Below are positions 21,039-28,952 of a DNA stretch of 36,570 nucleotides, piece after piece (the stretch's first letter is position 1; every line of letters starts with the position of its first letter). Origin of the DNA: a virus. The position numbers and the translations under genes were made by a program. The stretch spans positions 1 through 36,570 of IMG/VR virus record IMGVR_UViG_3300030333_005053. The stretch is one strand, 5' to 3'. The notes below the pieces were generated by a model. It was not told the DNA's origin and made no database searches. It was given only the letters and a program-made list of their open reading frames with translations.

Positions 21039-21351
21039 TGCCGACCTGTTTTATCAAATGCAATTCAAGAAATTCGTTTCGTTCGTCAACGTTTATCAGT
21101 GCAACAATTCCGTAAACGTCGTTGCCGATTTTTAATTCATGGTTTTCGGTTATTTGTTTTTGATAACGCGCGAAGGCAACATGGCTATAAACGATTTGCG
21201 TCGTGTCCGCTTTTTGCGCCGTTGTTTGCTTTGCGTTTTTTAAATCAATCCAAATCTTTCCGACGACTTTGGATCGCGCCGGTTCATAATTAAAATCAGA
21301 ATCAATTGTTTCGCGCTCAAGAACAATCGCGAGTTTGTTCATTCTATGCAT
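21031..21351 (-). CDS. Head-tail stopper (SPP1 gp16-like)
   Basis: This encodes 106 aa from the ATG at 21351 (alternatives: TTG 21357 and ATG 21342, the latter directly after the upstream stop). The order 'LAIVLERETIDSDF', 'KIWIDLKNAKQTTAQ', 'YSHVAFARYQKQIT' and 'LKIGNDVYGIVALINVDERNEFLELHL' is that of the phage head-tail joining/stopper family. This small beta-barrel plugs the portal after packaging. It overlaps both neighbouring genes, as neck genes often do. Confidence 0.78.
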   Translation of the reverse strand: MHRMNKLAIVLERETIDSDFNYEPARSKVVGKIWIDLKNAKQTTAQKADTTQIVYSHVAFARYQKQITENHELKIGNDVYGIVALINVDERNEFLELHLIKQVGNG

Positions 21352-22162
21352 CGGCAACGTGTCCCGTTCTAAGCGCCCACAACATCGGCTTGAGCCAAAT
21401 CGGCTCTTTAGATGACAAACCCGGATTGTCGTACCATTCGCGCGCCAGCATTAGAATCGCTTGGCTGGCAACCGATGGAACATCGGCCGCGGAATCATAG
21501 CCGGCAAACCATAGCAAACGAACGGCATCCGGTCGGTCGTAAACGTCCGGCCAAGTTTGATCCGGCGCAATGGTCAAAACCGTTGCGTCGTTTTCCACGT
21601 AACTCAACCACTTAGAAGACGCCAGCGTTGTTAGCGTGTTAGTTGAATCGTAATACTGAACGCGCGCAACCGCTTGCGTCGGATAGCTTGGAATGAAAAT
21701 TTTGTCTTCAAACTTTGGAAGCGTCATCGTTTTTGACTTTGACAAAAACGTGCGCCCCGTACTGCCTTCGACAAATTCGGTTGCGGCGCGAATCAGCGAT
21801 TCAATCCGCTGATCCTCGTCGTCAGTTGTAACGCGCAGATAGTGCTTTGCTTCGGCAAGATCAACAACGGGCGCGCGTCGCCCTTCATTAACGAGAACAT
21901 CGCGAACGCGAACAAAAAGAGTTCGTTGGTAAGTTGTTCCGCCGGGCAACGTAATTGTGTTCGTCGCTTCATAAGTAACGCCATCGCTGCCGCCAATGAA
22001 ACGAATGCCCGTTGTTGTCGTTGTGTTTGTTTCGTTGCTTGTCGCAAGTCCGGCGCCAATAACCCAAGCGCTAGTTGATATGGTCCGGCTGCCGAGCAAG
22101 CCGGACCAATCAACGGTAACGTCGCTAATGCTGTCCGGATCTTTGAAATAAACGGTTGCCAT
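21344..22162 (-). CDS. Head-tail connector fused to an N-terminal beta domain
   Basis: This encodes 272 aa. From about residue 98 on it is a gp6-like connector: 'DLAEAKHYLRVTTDDEDQRIESLIRAATEFVEGSTGRTFL', then strands and a final 'VASQAILMLAREWYDNP' helix. Residues 1-92 ('VYFKDPDSISDVTVDWSGLLGSRTISTSAWVI...GTTYQRTLFVRV') resemble a separate small phage beta protein, annotated elsewhere as fibre-tail adaptor-like, usually encoded next door. The two are continuous here, so this looks like a natural fusion. The connector part binds the portal ring. Confidence 0.8.
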   Translation of the reverse strand: MATVYFKDPDSISDVTVDWSGLLGSRTISTSAWVIGAGLATSNETNTTTTTGIRFIGGSDGVTYEATNTITLPGGTTYQRTLFVRVRDVLVNEGRRAPVVDLAEAKHYLRVTTDDEDQRIESLIRAATEFVEGSTGRTFLSKSKTMTLPKFEDKIFIPSYPTQAVARVQYYDSTNTLTTLASSKWLSYVENDATVLTIAPDQTWPDVYDRPDAVRLLWFAGYDSAADVPSVASQAILMLAREWYDNPGLSSKEPIWLKPMLWALRTGHVADA

Positions 22163-22165
22163 GTT

Positions 22166-22582
22166 TTATGATTCCGGCTGCGTATGGGTAAAGCTGTTGA
22201 TGGTCACGGTTTGACCACTGGTAATTGATGCCGAATCCAAAACCATATCGGTTCCGGATGTTCCCGCGTCGCCATCCCACAAATGATTTTCGTCTGAATC
22301 GTAAACTCTGAAATATCCCGCGGTGCCAGTTGCAACGGCGGTTCCGCTTGGAGTTCCGGCCATGGTTGCACGTCCGCCCGGCGTCGCATCGGCTGCCGCG
22401 CCGAATGCTGGATCTTGCAGCGTAATCGTTACCAACAACGTTCCGGTTTCTGCCGTGTCTGAATCGGTCGGCTGGCTGCCCGTGTAAATGCGAACAAACC
22501 CGGCGCCGCTTCCGGCGTCAACTAAATCGACCATCGCATTGCAAGCAGCCAACGCCGTTGCATTAGAAATTTTCGTTGCCAT
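22166..22582 (-). CDS. Virion-associated protein of a common phage family (138 aa)
   Basis: This encodes 138 aa from the ATG at 22582, behind GAGGTTTAAC. 'SNATALAACNAMVDLVDAGSGAGFVRIYTGSQPTDSDTAETGTLLVTITLQDPAFG', then 'ATGTAGYFRVYDSDENHLWDGDAGTSGTDMVLDSASITSGQTVTINSFTHTQPE' is a pattern I recognise in many phages next to connector genes: one helix, then a beta-sandwich. Probably a decoration or neck-associated protein; function not established. A slightly longer start at 22594 overlaps the upstream stop. Confidence 0.78.
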   Translation of the reverse strand: MATKISNATALAACNAMVDLVDAGSGAGFVRIYTGSQPTDSDTAETGTLLVTITLQDPAFGAAADATPGGRATMAGTPSGTAVATGTAGYFRVYDSDENHLWDGDAGTSGTDMVLDSASITSGQTVTINSFTHTQPES

Positions 22583-22583
22583 G

Positions 22584-23228
22584 TTAAACCTCAATCGCTT
22601 TCAAATTTTGAGATAAAAAAGTTTCGTCTTTGCCGATAACGAAAACACTTTCGGATTCATCAACCGGAAGAATCGCGAGCGTTTCTTGAGCAACAACTTT
22701 TATTGTATCGGCTGCAATGGCTGACGTTGCCGCCGCGGTTGTTGTTGTAACGTTTGCAAGATTAGCGGGTGCGCCGGCGTTTGATGAACTAACGGCCGCG
22801 GCCGTTGTTGTTGTTATGGTCGCGCCAATTAAAGCGGAAGACGTCGCCGCGCTAATTGCCGCGGCCGTTGACGTTGTAACGCTAGCGCTAATCCCGGCGC
22901 TACCCGTTACCGCTGACGTTGCAGCGGGCGCCGTTGTCGCAATGTCGCCAGCAATCGCGACGCTAACGGTAACCGCTGACGTTGCAGCGGGCGCCGTCGT
23001 TGTGATTGCCGTAAAAGATCCCGTAACGGCCAGCGACGACGACGACGTTGCAGCGGGCGCCGTCGTCGTAATATCGCCAGCGATTGCAACGCTGCCCGTT
23101 ACCGATGACGTTGCAGCGGGCGCCGTCGTTGTTACGGTTGCGGAACCTTGCGCAAGCTTTACGCTGATATATTTTCGCGGGCGGCGAAAATAGAAGTTCC
23201 GGTTTTTTGTTAATTGGCCGTAAGCCAT
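22584..23228 (-). CDS. Thr/Ala repeat virion protein
   Basis: This encodes 214 aa. Residues about 28-185 consist of about seven imperfect repeats of roughly 22 aa with the core TTTAPAATS(S/A)VTGSVAIAG; the first four are most regular and the later ones degenerate to TTTTAAAVSS. The N-terminus is basic and aromatic (NRNFYFRRPRKYISV). The C-terminal 25 residues form a non-repetitive cap (VDESESVFVIGKDETFLSQN). It resembles fibrous or stacked-strand spike segments. GAGGAAG precedes the ATG, which overlaps the upstream stop (TAATG). At DNA level the repeat is the 14-mer GCAGCGGGCGCCGT, four times between 22921 and 23130. Confidence 0.75.
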   Translation of the reverse strand: MAYGQLTKNRNFYFRRPRKYISVKLAQGSATVTTTAPAATSSVTGSVAIAGDITTTAPAATSSSSLAVTGSFTAITTTAPAATSAVTVSVAIAGDIATTAPAATSAVTGSAGISASVTTSTAAAISAATSSALIGATITTTTAAAVSSSNAGAPANLANVTTTTAAATSAIAADTIKVVAQETLAILPVDESESVFVIGKDETFLSQNLKAIEV

Positions 23229-23707
23229 TAGCCGACTTCCTCAACGATCGCGACGATGTTCAAATTTAATGCATCGCTAGGCGCTTCAACTGAAATTACA
23301 AACGCATCGGTTCCGCTGATTTCTGGCCGATGCTCTGGCGCGACATAATATTGATAGTCGCTTTGAATGTTCCAACCGGCGGTATGCAAAACTTGCAACG
23401 TTCCTGATCCTGCCGCGGCCGCCGATGACGTGTTGCGTTGCGCGGTTGCATTTGCTGCGCCAGCGTTTACCGTCGTCATTTTGATAGGTGATACGCTGGC
23501 ATTGTTCCCGCCCGTTGTATAAGCGCCGGCGGCGCGTTTCAATTCAACTTTCAAACCTTCGGATTCGCTATCGCCGAAGTCGCTCGTTTGACTAACGCAA
23601 AATGAATGCAAGATCAAACTGTTTGCAGATCCCGCGATAATCTCCAATTCAAACAACGTCGTAACGCTGCTAACGATGCCAGTGTCGACCGTGTAAAGTT
23701 GTCCCAC
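23228..23707 (-). CDS. Beta-rich virion protein, 159 aa
   Basis: This encodes 159 aa of strand-rich, low-charge sequence ('SLILHSFCVSQTSDFGDSESEGLKVELKRAAGAYTTGG', 'GWNIQSDYQYYVAPEHRPEISGTDAFVISV'). It resembles small hypothetical capsid- or fibre-associated proteins common in phage and prophage contigs. It lies between two other structural genes with abutting coordinates. It is likely part of the same head-decoration or fibre complex. Confidence 0.72.
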   Translation of the reverse strand: MGQLYTVDTGIVSSVTTLFELEIIAGSANSLILHSFCVSQTSDFGDSESEGLKVELKRAAGAYTTGGNNASVSPIKMTTVNAGAANATAQRNTSSAAAAGSGTLQVLHTAGWNIQSDYQYYVAPEHRPEISGTDAFVISVEAPSDALNLNIVAIVEEVG

Positions 23708-25102
23708 TTATTCGCTCCTTAAATAATATCCGCGGTAACGCGCAGCCGTCGCGCGATTGCGCGGCTTAAATGATTGTTGGGAAGTTACCGACGCGCTAAC
23801 GATTGAGCTTGCCGCGGCGGCTGTTGTTGTAATTGTTGCCGAAGGAGCTGAATCGCCTTCCTCAATTTGAAGCGCCCAACCATAGTATCGCTGGCTTGAT
23901 CCGCCGCCGGATACGGTCGTGTAATCTAAAACCGTTCCTGTTGAAGAGAAGCTATCAAAATCAGCGACGGCCAACGTGTCTTCGTTAAACGAGTTGTTTA
24001 CGGTTTTATCCGTAAACAAATTCAAAGCTTCCGTCGTGCTGCTTGATCTATAGGCGGCCGTTACCGTCGTTGAGCTGTTGTTATGATCGACTTGAGTTTG
24101 ATTGTAAAGCGATTGAAGTTCATCAATTAAATTATTGCCAATCACTTCTCCGACGTTTGTGCTTGTTGATGAAGTGTCGTGGCTTGAATTTGTGTCGCGA
24201 CTTAAACACGACATAAAAAACTGCGGCGTAAATGTTGTCGTTCCGACGGTATCCGTTCCGGTCGCCGTTGGCGTTCCGTAAGCGTCGTTTAATTTAATTC
24301 CTGCATCGCCTAACGCCAGACACAAATAACCGACGTCATCGCTTCCCGCGTTGTTATCGCGCTCCGTAACAACAAATCCATCGGATGTAAACGACGTGAC
24401 CTCCTGCCGCCATGCGGTGGATTGCGTAAACGCTTGCGCAGCAATTCCGTCGTTTCTTCTAACGCCGGCGATGTTTTTAGTATTATTAGCGGCGCCCCTA
24501 GCTAAAACGCTTTGCTCAATTCCGCTTCCCGTATCGTGCGCAACGCCCCAGCTAATAACCGAATGAGTTTGATTTGTTGCGTTTGCGATCCCGGCTGTTG
24601 TTGCAAAAATCAATTTTGGCTGAAACGACAAACTTGAAATCGTTCTCGTCGAGCCAGTACTGCCCGGAACTTGAAAGTCTCCCACTGCCGCGTCAACGTC
24701 GTCGCCAGCAAACAAAATCAAATCAACATGGCATCCGGTTAACCCGCTTCCGTTTGTAACATTTAAACGAACGCCGTCCGTAATCCAAGACCCAAAAGCA
24801 ACATTGTTTGTTGCGCTTCCGTCAAGCATCGCAACGTAGGATGTTGATTGAGAACGTGTACCGCTGTGATTGCTCGCGCTATCGTCCCAATCGGCGTAAG
24901 CGGAAAAATGATTGCTGCCATCGGTGAATCCGTAACCCATGACGCAATCTTGTTGATTAGCGTTGCCGGCGGTTCCCGTGTCGCGGTAGAAAATAAAAAT
25001 CGCAGCGGAAGGCGTACCGATTCCGGAAACGGTCACGTCGTGCGTTGTTGTTGATGAAGTCGGCAACGTTGTCCGTTGAACGCCTATAGTCACGTCAGCC
25101 AT
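23708..25102 (-). CDS. Fibre/decoration-type protein with Thr/Ala C-terminal repeat
   Basis: This encodes 464 aa of Ser/Thr/Asp/Asn-rich beta sequence ('SAAIFIFYRDTGTAGNANQQDCVMGYGFTDGS', 'PKLIFATTAGIANATNQTHSVISWGVA', 'GFVVTERDNNAGSDDVGYLCLALG'), as in virion surface proteins. At about 425-440, 'SATITTTAAAASSIVSASV' repeats the motif of the neighbouring 22584-23228 protein, then a basic end (ARYRGYYLRSE). The shared motif suggests contact between the two products, or gene conversion. Overlaps the 1190-aa gene by one base. Confidence 0.75.
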   Translation of the reverse strand: MADVTIGVQRTTLPTSSTTTHDVTVSGIGTPSAAIFIFYRDTGTAGNANQQDCVMGYGFTDGSNHFSAYADWDDSASNHSGTRSQSTSYVAMLDGSATNNVAFGSWITDGVRLNVTNGSGLTGCHVDLILFAGDDVDAAVGDFQVPGSTGSTRTISSLSFQPKLIFATTAGIANATNQTHSVISWGVAHDTGSGIEQSVLARGAANNTKNIAGVRRNDGIAAQAFTQSTAWRQEVTSFTSDGFVVTERDNNAGSDDVGYLCLALGDAGIKLNDAYGTPTATGTDTVGTTTFTPQFFMSCLSRDTNSSHDTSSTSTNVGEVIGNNLIDELQSLYNQTQVDHNNSSTTVTAAYRSSSTTEALNLFTDKTVNNSFNEDTLAVADFDSFSSTGTVLDYTTVSGGGSSQRYYGWALQIEEGDSAPSATITTTAAAASSIVSASVTSQQSFKPRNRATAARYRGYYLRSE

Positions 25103-28100
25103 TAATTGCGCTCCTCATGTTCAACCATAATTGCCGCCGTTCCTGCATCGTTTGAAATTGTCAAGCGGTGCGAAGCGTTGCTGGCGTTAATTCCTAATTC
25201 TGAAAAATCAGAATCGTCGTTTTGAATCGTCCAGCCATCCGGCAAATAGAACGACAAGAAATCAACAAAGGAACGCTGGCCGGTCGGCGTGTCGCCAATT
25301 CCTTTTTGCGTCGGTCCAATGTCGCGGCGATTGTTGTTTTTTGTTTCAAGAAAAGAAACGTTGCCAGTGTCTTCGTTGTTTAGAAATGGCCCAAGCAAAT
25401 TTTGCACGCCGGGCATTTCTTCTTCCGTTGGGCCTGCATCGTACAACTTGCCGGAATCATTTGGAATCAAACCGGATCGCGTGCCGATATCAACCGGCGC
25501 CCAAAATCCCGCCGACGGGTTTTTTGTTTGTGCGTTTGATTGCTGCCAAACGTTTTCAATGTCATCGGATACGCGATCGCCGTTGCTTGGAATCAAAAGC
25601 TCAACGCTGTTTTGATCAATCCCGTAATTTTCAAACATGCTTTGAATTGTTGCAACGCCGATCAAATCTTTGTTGTGCGTCGTTGCGTATAAATTGAAGT
25701 AAGCGTTTCGGTCCCAAAAATTGTATTTAAGTTTTCCGCCGACGGTTGTTGATTCGGTCGGCGCCGATGTTATGTCATCAACGTTAGAATGAAAGAAACC
25801 GGACGACGAACGCAACCAAATACAACTTGCAAAAAACGCCGATTGTTTTGCAAGCAAATTTATCCGCCCGTTTTTGTATTGTGTTTGCAACGTTGTTCCG
25901 ACGATATTCAAAGGGGAATGATTGACGGAGCCGCGCCATTTAAAACCGGCATCCGGTCCGCTTTGGTTTGCCGCGCCAGTGTGTTGATTGTTAATAAGCC
26001 AATTTGGAATTGAGCCAGTATCCGAATCCTGCGCCGATGCAATGCGGTATCCCGCAAAAGCCGCGCGAGTGTCGCCGCAAAACAAAACCGGAAAATTCTG
26101 ATCCGGTCCGATTGTGTTATTGTATTCGTCGCGGTTTGGATACGATCCCGCAAGCCGCGTTGAAATCTGACATTTCAAATTGTCTTGATTGTTTAATTCA
26201 ATGCGGCGACGAACTGCCCATGTATAAAAGAAATCAACATCGGCAACATAGCGACCATTTGCGCCGGGATCGCTTACGTTGTTGATGGCGTCGCCGTCAA
26301 TCGTTGCTGAAATTTCAAACGTGTTTTCGCTGGCGTTAACAACAAAATAAAACGTTTCCGGCGTTGGCGTTTTGTTGCTTGCGGTTTTGCCGCTTGATAG
26401 GCTATAAGTTTCGGCGGATAGCTGCGATGGTACGGCCGCCGATTGGCTGCCGATAAAACAAACGCGATTTCCGTTTTGGTACCCATGGCCGGCAACATTA
26501 AATGTTTGCCCGTTGCTTATCGTGTATTGCTTATAATTTCGCTGGCGTAAAACATGGCCGGCGCCAATATCATTTCCGCGGACGCTGACGTTGTAATTTG
26601 TTTGGCCGTCGTTGCTTTGAAAAGCAACATCCCAAGCGTTGTAATTATCAACGGTCGTTGCGTTGCTTACCGTGTATTGATCGTAATAACGCGGCTGCGC
26701 TTGCCAGTGCCACTTTGACAATATCGGCGCAACGCCGTTTATGTTTGTGTTTTTCCAGTTTGCGCCGTGCCACGATTTGCAATGGTGGTGAATGTTTCCG
26801 CCTTCGCTATGGTCGAACTCAAACAAGTCGTCATAAATCGCATAGAATTCGCAATGATCTAAAACGTTGTTGCGGCTGATTGATTTGCCGCCGCTGCCGC
26901 TGTTGTGACCATAACCGCTTTCATACAAATTGTGAAAGCGACAAAACGAAAACACGCTTGACAACGTGCGATTGTCAAACGCTTCGCCCGGCGTCCAACA
27001 ATCGCGAACGCTCAACCCATTGTCTTGCGTATCGTTTTTTACGCTGTCAAAGTCGGGATAGCTTCCAAGCTCAATCAAACAATCCTCAATCAACCAATCG
27101 CGCAAAACTTGGCCGCTTGTTCCGCCAAGGAAAAACCCGCCGTGTCCGTCGTAACGCTTGCCATCAATGGCCGCGCCATGTATCTCGGTCGGCAAGCTTG
27201 CGTTTTTGATTTTGCAATTTTGAAACACAACGCCGCGCGAGTTGCAATTTGCCTTGACCGAAAAAACTTGCGTCTTGCTGGTTAATCCGATGCCGCTTGA
27301 AAACCAATTGCAAATTTGAAAATCGCTAAACGTAAGCCAATCAGCGTTATCCGAAAAAACAAAGCGCGGCAAAATTGTTTGATCGCCTTCGCCTTGAATC
27401 AATATCGGGTTTGATTCAATTCCGGAAACGCTTATTCCGTCAAGCTTGTTTGTTCCATTGGCATCGGAAAAGTCGCCGGATGGAATTTTAATAACGTCGC
27501 CAGCCGTTGCGGTTGTTCCGGTTGTTCCGTTGCAGCCAAGCAAAACGCGCAACTGATCAAGCGTTGTCGGTTGATGAATTGTTCCGCCGCTTGGATTTAC
27601 TGGCCGCGTTCGTGTTCTGAAATTTGTTTTGATTGTTGCGACTTCGTTTTTGTTTTCGTCGCCAACATAAACGCCGCTTGTGTTTTTGATTTTAAATTCA
27701 ACGTCGTAAAGCGTGTTTGCGTTAAGCCGAATGATGCAGCCGCAAATCTGCCACTTGTAAGATTCGTAACTATTTCGCGCCCGATAAACGCGAGCGTTTG
27801 TTGCTCGCTTCCAATTTGTGGCTGCCCTTGGTTTGTAGCGAACTTCACAAACTGTTTTCATTTCCGAATCGCCAGCAATGTGAACGCGAAACGAAAACGT
27901 ATCAAAAGTTACGTCGCCGCTTATTTCTTTAACGTAAGTCGTTAGCGACCATGGCGACTTGATCCACAACGAATCATTCCCGTCGCCGCCGTTTTCAAAA
28001 TCAATGACGTTGCCCGACTCGGTTTCAATCTTGAATTTTCCGTTTGTGGAAGTATACGAATCCAAATAATAAACTTCGCTTGATAAAACTTGCGGCGTTG

Positions 28101-28674
28101 TATTTGGCAACGATGCGCCGTTTTTTGTCGTCAACTTAATTTGTTCGCGCCAAGACCGTGTATCGTAACGTTCAAAAACTGGCAAGCCGGCAACCGTCAA
28201 ATAGTTTGTTGACGTGTCAACGTTGTATTGATATTTAAAGTTGAAATCGTCGGACGGTCCGCCAGCGTATGTAATCGTTGAAAATCCCCACTGCGAAAAA
28301 TTGCCTTCGCCGTTGCTGGTTGATTGATTGTTGATTGCCGGTTCTGTTTTGTTTGACGACGGATTGCGGCGATGCGTTTGTGACCATAGCCCATGAACAA
28401 ACTGCAAAAATTCGCCGCAAGTTTTCAAGTTCCAATTTTCAGAAGCAACGCCGCCGGCAATCTTTAAAACGCCGTTGTCGTCAACGCGGCTTGCGGTCAA
28501 ATTAACGTTGTCGCCGTTGCTTTTTATTACGGCGCCCAATCCATCGCGAAACTCTTTTTTGCCGATGATTGTTGTTCCGGGCGCGTTGCTCAACAATTCT
28601 TCGTAACGCTGCCAAGAGTTGGCAACGACCGAATTTCGTTTTTTGTAAAACTTAACACGCGCGCCGATTGGCAT
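25102..28674 (-). CDS. Large beta-helix fibre/spike protein
   Basis: This encodes 1190 aa, the largest product of the window. Rough order: N-terminal part of unknown fold (1-260); an FnIII-like domain at about 265-355 ('TVCEVRYKPRAATNWKRATNARVY', 'LNANTLYDVEFKIKNTSG'); a right-handed beta-helix of pectate-lyase type at about 360-660 ('GDVIKIPSGDF', 'NPILIQGEGDQTIL', 'GVVFQNCKI', 'LIEDCLIELG', 'NVLDHCEFYAI'); a small beta domain ('YTISNGQTFNVAGHGYQNGNRVCFIG'); then a further about 350 aa. Such proteins bind or cut surface glycans. It is encoded directly after the capsid region, not after the tape measure. GGAAG precedes the ATG. Confidence 0.8.
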   Translation of the reverse strand: MPIGARVKFYKKRNSVVANSWQRYEELLSNAPGTTIIGKKEFRDGLGAVIKSNGDNVNLTASRVDDNGVLKIAGGVASENWNLKTCGEFLQFVHGLWSQTHRRNPSSNKTEPAINNQSTSNGEGNFSQWGFSTITYAGGPSDDFNFKYQYNVDTSTNYLTVAGLPVFERYDTRSWREQIKLTTKNGASLPNTTPQVLSSEVYYLDSYTSTNGKFKIETESGNVIDFENGGDGNDSLWIKSPWSLTTYVKEISGDVTFDTFSFRVHIAGDSEMKTVCEVRYKPRAATNWKRATNARVYRARNSYESYKWQICGCIIRLNANTLYDVEFKIKNTSGVYVGDENKNEVATIKTNFRTRTRPVNPSGGTIHQPTTLDQLRVLLGCNGTTGTTATAGDVIKIPSGDFSDANGTNKLDGISVSGIESNPILIQGEGDQTILPRFVFSDNADWLTFSDFQICNWFSSGIGLTSKTQVFSVKANCNSRGVVFQNCKIKNASLPTEIHGAAIDGKRYDGHGGFFLGGTSGQVLRDWLIEDCLIELGSYPDFDSVKNDTQDNGLSVRDCWTPGEAFDNRTLSSVFSFCRFHNLYESGYGHNSGSGGKSISRNNVLDHCEFYAIYDDLFEFDHSEGGNIHHHCKSWHGANWKNTNINGVAPILSKWHWQAQPRYYDQYTVSNATTVDNYNAWDVAFQSNDGQTNYNVSVRGNDIGAGHVLRQRNYKQYTISNGQTFNVAGHGYQNGNRVCFIGSQSAAVPSQLSAETYSLSSGKTASNKTPTPETFYFVVNASENTFEISATIDGDAINNVSDPGANGRYVADVDFFYTWAVRRRIELNNQDNLKCQISTRLAGSYPNRDEYNNTIGPDQNFPVLFCGDTRAAFAGYRIASAQDSDTGSIPNWLINNQHTGAANQSGPDAGFKWRGSVNHSPLNIVGTTLQTQYKNGRINLLAKQSAFFASCIWLRSSSGFFHSNVDDITSAPTESTTVGGKLKYNFWDRNAYFNLYATTHNKDLIGVATIQSMFENYGIDQNSVELLIPSNGDRVSDDIENVWQQSNAQTKNPSAGFWAPVDIGTRSGLIPNDSGKLYDAGPTEEEMPGVQNLLGPFLNNEDTGNVSFLETKNNNRRDIGPTQKGIGDTPTGQRSFVDFLSFYLPDGWTIQNDDSDFSELGINASNASHRLTISNDAGTAAIMVEHEERN

Positions 28675-28676
28675 AT

Positions 28677-28874
28677 TTAATCTTCCGCAGATTTCCGCGG
28701 CGTTTTTTTAACCGCGCGTTTTTTTGAAATCTTTCGCGTTGCCGTTTCTTCAAACGGTTCTAGGTCGCCGTTTGCGATTCCGACTTTTGCAAACATAGGA
28801 TCAATATCAATGATCGCGCCGGCTGGCGCTTTGTGCGTTGGACAATCAAACGGCCGAAGAACTTTGACTTTCAT
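28677..28874 (-). CDS. Small basic protein after capsid gene
   Basis: This encodes 65 aa. Residues 1-40 form a short beta barrel-like segment ('KVKVLRPFDCPTHKAPAGAIIDID', 'VGIANGDLEPFEE'), followed by a Lys/Arg tail (RKISKKRAVKKTPRK). Similar small K-x-L-x-P/V-x-x-G proteins are found beside capsid genes in many phages, with proposed decoration or head-completion roles. AAAAGGTAAAAA precedes the ATG. Confidence 0.7.
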   Translation of the reverse strand: MKVKVLRPFDCPTHKAPAGAIIDIDPMFAKVGIANGDLEPFEETATRKISKKRAVKKTPRKSAED

Positions 28875-28894
28875 TTTTTACCTTTTGAAAACCC

Positions 28895-28933
28895 GCCGGC
28901 CGACCGTTGCCGCGCAAACAAACAACGGCCGGC
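28895..28933 (-). terminator. Bulged hairpin after the capsid gene
   Basis: CCGTTG/CAACGG and GCCGG/CCGGC stems with a small internal bulge lie in the 78-base gap downstream of the capsid gene. On the minus strand the stem is followed by GGGTTTTC, a poor T-tract. It is more likely an RNA-stabilising or attenuating hairpin that keeps capsid mRNA abundant than a full terminator. Confidence 0.45.
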
Positions 28934-28952
28934 CATTGGGAAGGGGATCTAA

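Noticed and set aside
22717-23193. Long plus-strand open frame of Val/Ala/Asp composition
   Set aside because: It is the antisense shadow of the Thr/Ala-repeat gene; it has no ribosome site and would oppose the structural operon.
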